A stretch of 64,000 nt of DNA from Labedella gwakjiensis (lineage in GTDB: Bacteria; Actinomycetota; Actinomycetes; Actinomycetales; Microbacteriaceae), in contig NZ_PYAU01000001.1 in assembly GCF_003014675.1 (NCBI RefSeq), forward strand, positions 1,054,001-1,118,000, in the 5' to 3' direction. Each line of letters opens with the position of its first letter. Position 1 is the stretch's first letter. The translations under genes and the position numbers were made by a program. A model generated the notes under the pieces. It was not told the origin of the DNA, did no database searches, and saw only the letters and a list, made by a program, of their open reading frames with translations. This document shows positions 9,300 to 17,957 of the stretch, one piece after another.

Positions 9300-10472
9300 T
9301 CACTCGGCGACGCGGGAGACGACCAGCACCGTGACGTCATCGCTGGGCGGCTCCTCGGTCGACCGCGACACGATGCGGTCGAGGAACCGCGGCACGTCGA
9401 CGCTCTCGCGGAGGTCCGCCGCGAGAGCGTCCAGTCCGGCGAGGGTGCCGTCATACAGATCGAGGACGCCGTCCGACACGGACACGAGAGTGTCGCCGAC
9501 GGCGAGGCCCACCGCGAGCTCGTCCCACCCCGCGCCGACGTCCTGCAGGCCGATCGGCAGATCCGAGGAATGGAGACGGAGGACTTGACCATCACGCCTG
9601 ACGAGCACGCTCAGCCCATGGCCGGCGTCGACGAATCGCACCGTATCCGCATCCGCGTCGATCACGGCGTGGAAGACCGTGACGAACGCGTCCTCCGAGT
9701 CGAGGGTGTCGTGCACCGCCGACTGCGCCCTCGTGAGGCTCATGCGGGGGGACGCATCGACGTCGGCCAATCCGGCAGCGAGGAGCGACCCGAGACGACC
9801 GGCGTGTGCACCCTTGCCCATGACATCTCCGAGGCTCGCGTTCACAAGCGTCTCGCCTGTCGCGTGCGTGTGGAAGTCGCCACTCGTATCGCCCCACGGA
9901 AGGTCGAGCGAATGGATCTGCAGGTCGCGGACGCGGAAGGCATCGAGAGTCGCACGCGACACATCGATCGTGTGCGCCGTGCGATCCGTGCTGTCGCGCA
10001 GCGCCTGCTGCGCCCAGCCGCCGAAGGCACGCAAACGGTCCTCCTCCGATCCGTCGAGCGTACGCGGAGCCGTGTCGAGCAGACAGAGAGTTCCGACAGC
10101 GGTGTCGTCCTCGAGTGAAAGGGGTATGCCGGCGTAGAACCGGATCCCGTTCTCCACGACGGCCGACCGGTCACGGAAACGGTCGTCCTCAGCAGTGTCG
10201 GGGACCATCAGGATGTGGTCCTGGCGCACCGTGTACTCGCAGAAGGCGGTGCCGAACGGACTGATCCATTTGTGTCCGTCCGGCTGGGGGGAGATCGTCT
10301 CGATCGCCTCGTCGTCGACGAGATTGACGACGGCGATCATCACGCCGAACGTCTCCTGCGCCGCGCGTGTGATCCGGTCGTACCGTTCCGACGCGTCCAT
10401 GCCGGCGAGCCCGGTCGAAGCCACAGCCTGGGCTCGCTTCTTCTCGACGGCATCATCGATTTGTTCCCTCAT
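9300..10472 (-). CDS. GAF domain PP2C/SpoIIE-type serine phosphatase
   Basis: A 390-aa cytoplasmic protein with an N-terminal GAF sensor domain (about residues 25-165) and a C-terminal SpoIIE/RsbU-type PP2C phosphatase domain (about 185-388). Metal-binding motifs are visible: SGDFHTH, GDVMGKG, DAGHG and SDGVLDL. Enzymes of this class dephosphorylate STAS-domain anti-sigma-factor antagonists in partner-switching pathways. It is transcribed away from an operon that encodes a GT2 polysaccharide synthase, a STAS antagonist and an RsbW-like kinase. That STAS protein is the natural substrate candidate. The GAF ligand is unknown. Confidence 0.88.
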   Translation of the reverse strand: MREQIDDAVEKKRAQAVASTGLAGMDASERYDRITRAAQETFGVMIAVVNLVDDEAIETISPQPDGHKWISPFGTAFCEYTVRQDHILMVPDTAEDDRFRDRSAVVENGIRFYAGIPLSLEDDTAVGTLCLLDTAPRTLDGSEEDRLRAFGGWAQQALRDSTDRTAHTIDVSRATLDAFRVRDLQIHSLDLPWGDTSGDFHTHATGETLVNASLGDVMGKGAHAGRLGSLLAAGLADVDASPRMSLTRAQSAVHDTLDSEDAFVTVFHAVIDADADTVRFVDAGHGLSVLVRRDGQVLRLHSSDLPIGLQDVGAGWDELAVGLAVGDTLVSVSDGVLDLYDGTLAGLDALAADLRESVDVPRFLDRIVSRSTEEPPSDDVTVLVVSRVAE

Positions 10473-10626
10473 CAGCCACCCCGCTCGTGTCGTGTCGGCC
10501 GTCCCAGGTCGAACCTAGCACCGCGATTCCGACGCGATCGGGGGGTTCATCCGCGTCGGATGGTCGTGTTACTGTCGCGAGTCGATGGGTCGCCACGGCG
10601 GCGATGACCGGCGAGGGGCGGGGAAG

Positions 10627-12639
10627 ATGTCGATCGACGGCGGACGCGCCGAGCGCCGCGGGCGGCGCCGCGAAGACCTGCACATGCTCATCCTCCGCAT
10701 CGTGGCGCTCGCCACCGTGGCACTCGGCGTGAACTATGTGGCCTGGCGGTGGCTCGACTCGGTCAACTGGGACGCGTGGTGGATCGCGGTGCCGCTCGTC
10801 GTCGCCGAGACCTACAGCCTCATCGACGTGGCCCTGTTCGCCCTCACGATGTGGCGAGCCCGAGAGCGACCAGCACCCCCGCCCGCACCCACCGGGCTGA
10901 CCGCCGACGTCTTCATCGCGACGTACAACGAACCGGTGGAGCTCGTGGCAACGACCGCCCGAGCCGCTCGCGACATCCGCTACCCGCACAACACGTACAT
11001 TCTCGACGACGGCGACAGACCGGCCATGCGTGCGGCCGCAGCCGAACTCGGCGTCGGCTACATAACGCGTGGCACCGAATGGTCGGGGCGGCCCCGTCAT
11101 GCCAAAGCCGGCAATATCAACAACGCACTCATGCAGACGACGGGCGAGTTCCTGCTGATCCTCGATGCGGACATGATCCCGAGGCCCGAGATCCTGGACC
11201 GCACGCTCGGGTACTTCACCGACGACGAGGTCGCACTCGTGCAGACACCGCAGGTTTTCAGCAACGTCGCCACTGGCGACCCGCTCGGCAGCCAGGCCCC
11301 GCTGTTCTACGGCCCCATCCAGGAGGGGAAGGACGGGTGGAACGCCGCTTTCTTCTGCGGTTCCAATGCCGTCCTCCGACGCGAAGCCCTCATGCAGCTC
11401 GGCATCGTCGGGTACGTGCGGGCGGCGGATCGGGCGGTCGTGGCGACGCTGCGCGACGCGTCGCGCATCGTCCGACGGGCGCGTCGCCGCGCGGAGCCGG
11501 AGAGTCCGGCGGGCGCCGCTCTGGCGACGACGGCCGCAGCGCTCACGGAAGCGCGACGTCAGCTCGGCAACGGAGAGCCGCTCGGGGAGATCACCTACAC
11601 GTTGCAGCGCCGGGTGCGGGAGGCCTCGGCCGGAATCGTGACGGACGACCTGCGCGCCATCCAGGCCGACCTGGCGGAGATCGACCGACTCGCCGGCGAC
11701 GACGCATCACCCGACCACGGCGATGTGAACGGACTGGTCGAGGCGCTCTCCACCCGCGAGCTCTCCCCGCTCAACGCTCTCGAGGCCGTTCAGCTCGCCG
11801 TGCGCAGCGTCGACGTCGACCGCGGCGACGAGGCCCAGGCCGTCATGCCCCTCGCGACCATCTCGGTCACCGAGGACATGGCGACATCCATGAGGCTCCA
11901 CGCTCTCGGGTGGAAGAGCGTGTTCCACAAGGAGCTCCTCGCCGACGGACTCGCCCCCGAGGACCTCGGGACGGCTCTCACCCAGCGACTGCGTTGGGCG
12001 CAGGGAACGATGCAGGTCTTCCTCCGTGAGAATCCGCTCTTCAGCTCGGGGATGAGCATCGCACAGCGACTCATGTACTTATCGACGATGTGGAGCTACC
12101 TCGTCGGTTTCGCGACGATCGTGTACCTCGCGGCCCCCGTCGTCTTCCTCGTCTTCGGCGTGCTTCCCGTGAAGAGTTGGGCGCCGGAGTTCTTCTGGCA
12201 TTTCATCCCGTTCTTCGTCGTCAATCAGATCCTGTTCCTCGTGGCCGCCAGAGGGCTGCCCACGTGGCGCGGCCAGCAGTACAGCCTTGCGCTCTTCCCC
12301 ATTTGGATCCGAGCATGCGTCACCGCGTTCAACAACGTCGTCCTCAAGCTGCCCCTCGACTTCGCCGTGACACCGAAGACGCGACAGTCCCAGGCGAAAC
12401 GCCCGTGGGCGAAAATCCGTTGGCAGCTCGCCGCGGCCGTCGTGCTCCTGATCTCGGTGATCATCGGGATCATCCGGGTCGTCATCCTGGGAGACGAGGT
12501 GATCGGCACGGTGGTGAACATCGTGTGGGTCGCCTACGATTTCGTCTGTCTCAGCGTGCTCGTGAGCGCCGTCCGGTATCGCGGCTTCCAGCCCGAACCC
12601 GGCGTCGAGACTGACGCCACCCGAACCACGAAGGAGTGA
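10627..12639 (+). CDS. BcsA-like family 2 glycosyltransferase with a large insertion
   Basis: A 670-aa membrane-embedded processive GT2, of the cellulose/hyaluronan synthase type. It has two N-terminal transmembrane helices, then the catalytic set: ILDDG (Asp127/Asp128), LDADM (Asp180, Asp182), VTED (about 414-417) and QRLRW (453-457), and several C-terminal helices forming the export channel. There is no PilZ domain. Between FFCGSNAVLRREAL and the TED motif, where the family normally has a short linker, lies a charged, mostly helical insert of about 150 residues (about 263-410). The ATG at 10627 is preferred for the GGGG-rich stretch upstream; an in-frame ATG at 10585 is possible. STAS and kinase genes follow at once, so synthesis is probably tied to that switch. 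The polymer is unknown. Confidence 0.85.
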   Translation: MSIDGGRAERRGRRREDLHMLILRIVALATVALGVNYVAWRWLDSVNWDAWWIAVPLVVAETYSLIDVALFALTMWRARERPAPPPAPTGLTADVFIATYNEPVELVATTARAARDIRYPHNTYILDDGDRPAMRAAAAELGVGYITRGTEWSGRPRHAKAGNINNALMQTTGEFLLILDADMIPRPEILDRTLGYFTDDEVALVQTPQVFSNVATGDPLGSQAPLFYGPIQEGKDGWNAAFFCGSNAVLRREALMQLGIVGYVRAADRAVVATLRDASRIVRRARRRAEPESPAGAALATTAAALTEARRQLGNGEPLGEITYTLQRRVREASAGIVTDDLRAIQADLAEIDRLAGDDASPDHGDVNGLVEALSTRELSPLNALEAVQLAVRSVDVDRGDEAQAVMPLATISVTEDMATSMRLHALGWKSVFHKELLADGLAPEDLGTALTQRLRWAQGTMQVFLRENPLFSSGMSIAQRLMYLSTMWSYLVGFATIVYLAAPVVFLVFGVLPVKSWAPEFFWHFIPFFVVNQILFLVAARGLPTWRGQQYSLALFPIWIRACVTAFNNVVLKLPLDFAVTPKTRQSQAKRPWAKIRWQLAAAVVLLISVIIGIIRVVILGDEVIGTVVNIVWVAYDFVCLSVLVSAVRYRGFQPEPGVETDATRTTKE

Positions 12640-12641
12640 CG

Positions 12642-12974
12642 ATGGACTTCAGGACCGAGAATGTCGGGACCGACATCGCGGTGATCCGCGGGGACGGCCG
12701 GCTCAACATGGTGTCGGCACCTCACCTTCGCGAGCAGGTGACGCGCGCTATCAATGCGGGGCGAAACCGGATCGTGGTGGATCTGGCCGCTACGTCGTTC
12801 ATCGACTCGTCCGGCCTCGGTGCGCTCGTCGGCTCGCTGAAGGCGGCGCGTCAGGCCGACGGCGACCTGCGGATCGCTGCGCCCAACGATCAGGTGCGCA
12901 TGGTGCTGAGTCTGTCGAACGTCGACCGGGTGCTGCGCAGCTATACGGACCCTGGAGATGCGTTCAGTGACTGA
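12642..12974 (+). CDS. STAS domain anti-sigma factor antagonist
   Basis: A 110-aa single STAS domain of the SpoIIAA/RsbV type. FIDSSGLGAL carries the conserved Ser (predicted Ser56) that is phosphorylated by the partner kinase and dephosphorylated by a PP2C phosphatase. AAGGAG at 12631-12636 selects the ATG at 12642; the GTG at 12636 overlaps that Shine-Dalgarno. It lies 2 nt after the GT2 gene and overlaps the kinase gene. The kinase, this protein and the divergent phosphatase make a complete switch. Confidence 0.9.
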   Translation: MDFRTENVGTDIAVIRGDGRLNMVSAPHLREQVTRAINAGRNRIVVDLAATSFIDSSGLGALVGSLKAARQADGDLRIAAPNDQVRMVLSLSNVDRVLRSYTDPGDAFSD

Positions 12975-13386
12975 GTTCGTCAGCGATCTGACCTCGCCTC
13001 CGGACACCGTGGACGAGGTGCATAGTCTGCTGGAGTGCATGTGGGAGGCGGAGCCACTGGTCTCGGCCGGGGTCCGCATGCGCTTCGAGACCGCCCTGAT
13101 CGAACTGGCGACGAACGTCGTCCAGCATGCGGATCGCGGCAACGGTGTCGCGTGGACCGTGCGGATCGCGAGCTCGGAGACCAGCCTGACCGCCGAGATC
13201 GTCGATTCGAACCCGTCGGAGGGCTTCACACCGTCTGTGCGACGATCCATGCCCCCGGATCTTGCCGAGGAGGGCCGGGGGCTCGCTCTCGTCCACCTCC
13301 TGGTCGATTCCGCGACCTTCGACGCCACCGAGCACGGCGGCGTCTGGCGAATCCGGCTCAGCAGAGCGATGTCCGCCGAGGGATGA
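12967..13386 (+). CDS. RsbW-like anti-sigma factor / serine kinase (HATPase_c)
   Basis: A 139-aa GHKL ATPase. The N box is ETALIELATNVVQHA, the G1-like region DSNPSEGF, and the G2 region EEGRGLALVHLL. Such proteins phosphorylate a STAS antagonist and hold a target (usually a sigma factor) when the antagonist is phosphorylated. The GTG at 12967 is chosen because GGAG at 12954-12957 is 9 nt upstream; the ATG at 12958 abuts that element. No sigma factor gene is adjacent, so the target may be encoded elsewhere, or the GT2 itself may be the output. Confidence 0.85.
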   Translation: MTEFVSDLTSPPDTVDEVHSLLECMWEAEPLVSAGVRMRFETALIELATNVVQHADRGNGVAWTVRIASSETSLTAEIVDSNPSEGFTPSVRRSMPPDLAEEGRGLALVHLLVDSATFDATEHGGVWRIRLSRAMSAEG

Positions 13387-13504
13387 ATCGGGCCGTGCCC
13401 CGTCAGCGGGAACGGAGATGACACCCTTCGACGAACTCAGGCGACGAACGCGGGTAGACGCGCATGCAGCTCCGCATCCAGAGAGAACGAGCGCGCCGCA
13501 CGCG

Positions 13505-14815
13505 TCATTCGGAGGGCTCCTGGGCGTCGGTGTCCTCAGACGGGTGCTTCGTGACGAGGAGCTCCGAGATGCGGCGGCGGTCCATCGCGGTGACCTGGAT
13601 CGTCGCGCCCTCGAGCTCGACCGTGTCACCGACCGTCGCGAGGCGGCCCAACCGCTCCACCACGAAGCCCGCGACCGTGTCCCACGTGCCGCGCGGCACG
13701 TCGAGACCAGTGGCCTCCTCGAAGTCCTGCAGGTTGAGGCGCCCGTCGACGAGGCCGCCCTCCTCGGCGAGCGCGCTCGGTGCCAGGTCGGTGTCGTACT
13801 CGTCGAAGATCTCACCGACGACCTCCTCCACGAGGTCCTCGAGGGTGACGATGCCGTCGGTGCCACCGTATTCATCGACGACCACCGCGATCTGCTGATT
13901 CTTGGCGCGCATGCCCGTGAGCGTGGGGAGGACGCGCGCCGTCGACGGCAGGTACTCGATCTCACGGGCGACAGTCGAGAGGGAACGGGTCGCGTCCACC
14001 GACGCGGCGTCGAACAGGTCGCGCACGTGCACGAAGCCGACGATGTCGTCGATCGACTGGTCGACCACGGGGTAGCGGGAGAACGGCTGGTCCTGCACCC
14101 GCTCCATCGCCTCGGCGATCGTGCCGGCGCCGTCGAGCGCGACGACCTCGGGACGCGGTCGCATGACCTCGCTGATCTGACGGTCGCGCAGCGAGAGCAC
14201 GTCGTCGAGGATGCGGCGCTCGTCCTCCGGGAGGCCCTCGTGGCTCGTGACGATGTCGCGCAGCTCCTCGTCGGAGAGTTCGTCGCTCGACTTATTGGGG
14301 TCGCCGCCCAGCAGGCGCACGACCGCATTGGTCGAGATGGAGAGCAGCCAGATGACCGGGCGCATGAGTGTCGCGAATCGGCTGAGGACGGGCGCGACCG
14401 CGTAGGCGAACTGGGCGTTCCTCTGGATCGCGAGCCGCTTGGGCGCGAGCTCGCCGAGCACGAGAGAGAGGTACGCGATCGCGAGCGTGAGCACGAGGGT
14501 CGCGACGGTGGAGGAGGCCTGCTCGGACAGACCGAGCGAGACGAAGAGCGGCGAGACGTATGGCGCGATCGACGATGCGCCGAACGCGGCCGACGCGAAA
14601 CCGGCCACGGTCACACCGATCTGGACCGCGGAGAGGAACGTGTTGGGGTTGCGGGCGAGGCCGGCGACCTTCTCGCCGCGCTTACCGCGCGCGGCGATCC
14701 CGTTGACCTGGCTCTCGCGCAGCGTGACGAGCGCCATCTCGGTGGCGGCGAACACACCACCGATGAGGACGAACACGACCACGAGGGCGATGTTGAGAAG
14801 GAGGTCGCCGTTCAT
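13505..14815 (-). CDS. CNNM/CorC-HlyC family membrane protein with CBS domains
   Basis: A 436-aa protein with an N-terminal DUF21/CNNM transmembrane domain (about residues 1-190), a paired CBS domain (about 205-335, including SRYPVVD and VVDEYGGTDGIVTLEDLVEE) and a C-terminal CorC/HlyC domain (about 350-430). The family is often called hemolysin-like but is linked to Mg2+ or Co2+ efflux. A GAAGGAGG Shine-Dalgarno precedes the ATG. A 31-codon leader ORF starting just after a -10-like TACTCT ends on this start codon. Confidence 0.92.
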   Translation of the reverse strand: MNGDLLLNIALVVVFVLIGGVFAATEMALVTLRESQVNGIAARGKRGEKVAGLARNPNTFLSAVQIGVTVAGFASAAFGASSIAPYVSPLFVSLGLSEQASSTVATLVLTLAIAYLSLVLGELAPKRLAIQRNAQFAYAVAPVLSRFATLMRPVIWLLSISTNAVVRLLGGDPNKSSDELSDEELRDIVTSHEGLPEDERRILDDVLSLRDRQISEVMRPRPEVVALDGAGTIAEAMERVQDQPFSRYPVVDQSIDDIVGFVHVRDLFDAASVDATRSLSTVAREIEYLPSTARVLPTLTGMRAKNQQIAVVVDEYGGTDGIVTLEDLVEEVVGEIFDEYDTDLAPSALAEEGGLVDGRLNLQDFEEATGLDVPRGTWDTVAGFVVERLGRLATVGDTVELEGATIQVTAMDRRRISELLVTKHPSEDTDAQEPSE

Positions 14816-14907
14816 CGGCCGACCTCCTTCGAGACGTGGTGCGCGCCCGGGGTCACCCGGGCGCCGGACCTATGGCAGTCGGACGAGGAATCGACGGATC
14901 GTGTCAT
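14812..14907 (-). CDS. putative 31-aa leader ORF upstream of the CNNM gene
   Basis: On the minus strand, TACTCT (14919-14914) is followed after 6 nt by an ATG at 14907. The frame stays open for 31 codons and its TGA overlaps the CNNM ATG (ATGA). The spacing fits a leaderless message. The peptide is Ser/Arg/His-rich and matches no family I know. It could be a translated leader that couples initiation, or simply an open 5' region; the CNNM gene also has its own Shine-Dalgarno, which weakens the coupling idea. Confidence 0.3.
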   Translation of the reverse strand: MTRSVDSSSDCHRSGARVTPGAHHVSKEVGR

Positions 14908-15001
14908 GTCTCCAGAGTAGAGAGTCCCGCTCGGAAAACGCCTGGGTTGCGCCGGGCGGCGCTCGCTCGACAGTCTCACTGGCCGATGAACGGCGGCGGC
15001 C

Positions 15002-16525
15002 TCACTCCGCGAGGACCCACGGAGCCGCGTGCACGGCGTCGACGGCCGCGGCCCGGTCGCCGACGCCGATCTTGCGATACGCGGCGAGGAGCTGCTTCTT
15101 GACGGTGTGCGGGGAGAGATGCTCCGCCTCCGCGATCTCCGCGACGGTCGAGCCGTCGACGATCTGACGCAGCACGGCACGTTCGCGTCGCGTGAGGTCG
15201 GTCGACTCGTCGGAGAAGACCGGTGAGAACATCACCTCGTCGTTGCGCTCCCGGAGAGCGTCGCTCGTCCCCTCCCAACTCGCTCGATCCACGAGGACCC
15301 TCACCGCTTCGAAACCGGAGTGCGCGACGAGGTGTCGAACGGCCTCCCTGTCGACCTCCGCATCGTTGTCGGAGAGAGCCCCGCGGACCAGTCGGGCTGA
15401 CACGGCGATGCGCGGTAGCGGGTCGCGGGCGAGCACGTCGGTGAGGACCGACCGCGCGCGCGGTCGTCGCCCTGTGAGAGCAGAGATACGGGCGTCCACC
15501 ACATCGAGGTACGGGCAGTCGTCGTGCACCGCGGCGCCTCGCGCCCGAGTGATCGCCGCTCTCGCCCGCACGTAGTCGCCGGCGCGGAGGCGCAGCTCCG
15601 CCTCGGCGAGCGCGATGACGCCGCCGTTCAGACCGGTCTCCGAGATCGCCGTCGGATACGCGGACACGGTGCCGAGGAGGGTGGACAGGGCGACCGTGGT
15701 GTCCGGCTGCCAGAGCAGCGCGATCCGCGCCTGCACGAGAAGGCGCAGGGCCCAATGCTCGACCTCGTGCGAACGGGACAGGTCGAGCGCCAGCGCCTCC
15801 GCCCGCGACCGGTCGAGACCATCGATGGCGATGAACGCTTCCGCGATGCGTCCGGCGTCTTCGACGGTGTCGGTCAGGTCCTCGACCGGAGGCAGCCGGC
15901 AGAGCCATTCCCTGACCTGCTTCTCCGTACCCGTCAAGGCGAGGATGAGGGCGCAATTGCCCGCGGACTCGGCCGCCATCCGCGTGTTCCCCGTCGTGAC
16001 GGCGCCGTCGTACACCTCGGTGAAGATCTCGTACGCGATGCTGAGGTCTCCAGCCAGGAAGTGACTGATCGCCCACTGCACGCAGATGTCCGGCAGCACG
16101 TGCGTGACAGCGAGCCGTGCGACCGGCGTCGCGTCCGTGAGGGCACGGCGGGCCTCCGTCGCAGCGGCGACGGCATCGACGTGATTCCCGGCCATGCGCG
16201 CGCCAGCGGACCGGGCCGTGAGGAACGACAGGATCTCGAGCAGGGCCTGCGGCGCGGCGACGGGTGCCTGGAACCTCGTCGGGCGGACCGGACCGGCGTC
16301 CGGGATGAACTCCGCGTACGCCCTCGTGGCCGCGAGCGTCGGACTGCGTTCGACGACGTCGTTCGGTAGGGATCGCATCACCTCTGTGAGGAGGTCACGG
16401 TGGGAGGACATGAGCTCCACCCACTCCGTGGTGAGGAGGCCCGCGACGCGGGGCCAATCCTCGGCGTTCATCGCGTTCTTCAGGTCGATGGCGAGGTGCG
16501 GGGTCTGGGCGTTTTCGCTCGTCAT
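15002..16525 (-). CDS. LuxR-family transcriptional regulator with long helical N-terminus
   Basis: A 507-aa regulator. The last 70 residues form a LuxR-type helix-turn-helix: LTRRERAVLRQIVDGSTVAEIAEAEHLSPHTVKKQL, with the recognition helix around SPHTVKKQL. The first 430 residues are Ala/Arg-rich helices resembling the TPR-like C-terminal part of MalT/LAL regulators, but no Walker A motif is present, so it lacks the NTPase domain. The promoter at 16543-16571 drives it. It is divergent from an AraC-type regulator, with a long imperfect dyad in between. The regulon is unknown. Confidence 0.82.
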   Translation of the reverse strand: MTSENAQTPHLAIDLKNAMNAEDWPRVAGLLTTEWVELMSSHRDLLTEVMRSLPNDVVERSPTLAATRAYAEFIPDAGPVRPTRFQAPVAAPQALLEILSFLTARSAGARMAGNHVDAVAAATEARRALTDATPVARLAVTHVLPDICVQWAISHFLAGDLSIAYEIFTEVYDGAVTTGNTRMAAESAGNCALILALTGTEKQVREWLCRLPPVEDLTDTVEDAGRIAEAFIAIDGLDRSRAEALALDLSRSHEVEHWALRLLVQARIALLWQPDTTVALSTLLGTVSAYPTAISETGLNGGVIALAEAELRLRAGDYVRARAAITRARGAAVHDDCPYLDVVDARISALTGRRPRARSVLTDVLARDPLPRIAVSARLVRGALSDNDAEVDREAVRHLVAHSGFEAVRVLVDRASWEGTSDALRERNDEVMFSPVFSDESTDLTRRERAVLRQIVDGSTVAEIAEAEHLSPHTVKKQLLAAYRKIGVGDRAAAVDAVHAAPWVLAE

Positions 16526-16542
16526 TCCCTCTGTCTACACCG

Positions 16543-16571
16543 AATCTAAGGTTCCGCCCCGGTTTTGTCAC
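16543..16571 (-). promoter_or_regulatory. predicted promoter of the LuxR-family gene
   Basis: On the minus strand, -35 GTGACA (16571-16566) and -10 TAGATT (16548-16543) are separated by 17 nt. Transcription would start near 16536, just upstream of the ATG at 16525. Confidence 0.6.
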
Positions 16572-16606
16572 AACGGCCCTGCCCCGCGTTCTGGGGCACA
16601 ACCGTT
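16572..16606. promoter_or_regulatory. 35-bp interrupted dyad between LuxR- and AraC-type genes
   Basis: Nested arms AACGG (16572-16576)/CCGTT (16602-16606) and TGCCCC (16580-16585)/GGGGCA (16593-16598) share one centre. The dyad abuts the -35 of the LuxR promoter, so it is a candidate operator for one of the two flanking regulators. Confidence 0.4.
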
Positions 16607-16743
16607 CGGATTCGGGCCACGAACATCCCCCCGATGCGTGACGTTTCGCCGTCTCGGATCGTCTCCTCTGTGACACGGAAACGGCGGGGCCCCTGGGACC
16701 CGCCCCGTGGCACCGAGATTCCCCAGTCGCACCAAGGAAGGTC

Positions 16744-17778
16744 ATGCAGCACTACTTCCTCGCTCCGGAGCCCGAATCGGACCGAGAACAGATCACCGCC
16801 CCGCCGATGGGATCGGCGGCGCCACACGTACCGTTCACCCCCGTGCAGAGGGTCTCGGTCGCCGGCGACCAGCCGGAACAGGCCCGTCGCGCCCTCGCGG
16901 AAGCGTATGCCGGAACCCGGTTCGCCGTCACACGCGGCGACGAACCCTTCTCGTTCCGCTTCGCATCCATCGGCGACGAGCGGCTCACTCTCCGAACGGC
17001 CACCGTGGCCGGCCACGTGAGCGGCGAGGTCCCGCGGCTCGACGAGTACGTCGTCACCTGGTTGCGCTCCGGAAGCGGACGCATCACCGGACGGGACACG
17101 GAGCCGGAGCATCTGCCGAACGCGCCGTTCCTCCTCCCCTTCGAGCGGCGATACGCGTTCGCTCTCACGGCTCACACGCAGAACTCCGTCCACTTCTCCC
17201 CCGCATTCCTGGAGGGCATCGCGGCGGAACAGCGGTCACAAGAGCGCTTGCCTCTCTCGTTCGACACGGGGACGACACCGACTCCGGCCGGCATCGCCGC
17301 CTGGCGCGGCGCCGTCGCCCGGGTGACGGACGTCCTCGTGGATGTCGATGCGTCCCCGGTCCGACGACTCGACGCACAGCGGGCGCTCGCGCTCGCGCTG
17401 CTCGATCTGTACCCGTGGGTCCAGGTCGATCTGCCTGCCGAGATGAGGGAATCCTCCCGCGCGCGCACTCGCCTCGCTCTCGAGTATCTTCATCACCGCG
17501 CGCACGAACCGATCACCCCGGCGGACGCCGCGCGCGCTACGGGGTTGCACCCCCGCACGTTCCAGCTCCACCTCGCCCGTCACCTCGACACCTCGCCGAC
17601 CATCTACCTGCGCGACATCCGGCTCGACCGTGTGCGCGCGGAGCTCGCGGAGCAGTCTCCGGACGACACGACGGTCGCCGCCGTCGCACGCGCGTGGGGC
17701 TTCGCGCACCTGGGGCGCTTCTCGGCGGTGTATCGAGCACGCTTCGGCGAGCACCCCCGTGACACGCTGCGCCGCTGA
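16744..17778 (+). CDS. AraC-family transcriptional regulator
   Basis: A 344-aa regulator with a C-terminal AraC/XylS DNA-binding domain (about residues 240-343): ITPADAARATGLHPRTFQLHLARHL is the first helix-turn-helix, and VAAVARAWGFAHLGRFSAVYRARFGEHP is the second with its signature. The N-terminal half resembles the AraC-binding-domain-like region of regulators acting on aromatic or catabolic genes, but no ligand can be named. AAGGAAGG lies just before the ATG. No catabolic gene is adjacent, and the next operon downstream is the envelope-stress cluster. Confidence 0.88.
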   Translation: MQHYFLAPEPESDREQITAPPMGSAAPHVPFTPVQRVSVAGDQPEQARRALAEAYAGTRFAVTRGDEPFSFRFASIGDERLTLRTATVAGHVSGEVPRLDEYVVTWLRSGSGRITGRDTEPEHLPNAPFLLPFERRYAFALTAHTQNSVHFSPAFLEGIAAEQRSQERLPLSFDTGTTPTPAGIAAWRGAVARVTDVLVDVDASPVRRLDAQRALALALLDLYPWVQVDLPAEMRESSRARTRLALEYLHHRAHEPITPADAARATGLHPRTFQLHLARHLDTSPTIYLRDIRLDRVRAELAEQSPDDTTVAAVARAWGFAHLGRFSAVYRARFGEHPRDTLRR

Positions 17779-17957
17779 CGCAACCCCCTCGAATATCCGG
17801 AATATGAGCGCTCCGAACCTGAACCTGGTATTTCCCTGAGTGCGCATGATGTTCCATGCACTCGCATCGTCTTATTGATGTCGCCCGGCACACGCTGCGG
17901 CGCAACCGCAGCCGGGCACCCGACCTGCGCCACCGAATCATCCAGAAGGAGAACATC
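17779..17957 (+). promoter_or_regulatory. leader region of the Asp23 envelope-stress operon
   Basis: This 179-bp gap must hold the operon promoter, but I cannot assign -35/-10 boxes with confidence. A bulged hairpin (GAGTG at 17838-17842 with CACTC at 17859-17863, inner arms CATG/CATG) lies in it. The Shine-Dalgarno AAGGAG at 17946-17951 decides the start at 17958 over the in-frame ATG at 17856. Confidence 0.35.

Noticed and set aside
10585-10626. Earlier ATG for the GT2
   Set aside because: It adds a Gly/Arg-rich 14-residue stretch; the spacing from TACTGT is 9 nt, less regular than at other leaderless starts. It is not excluded.
17856-17957. Longer N-terminus for the first Asp23 protein
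   Set aside because: AAGGAG lies directly before the ATG at 17958, and family members start there.
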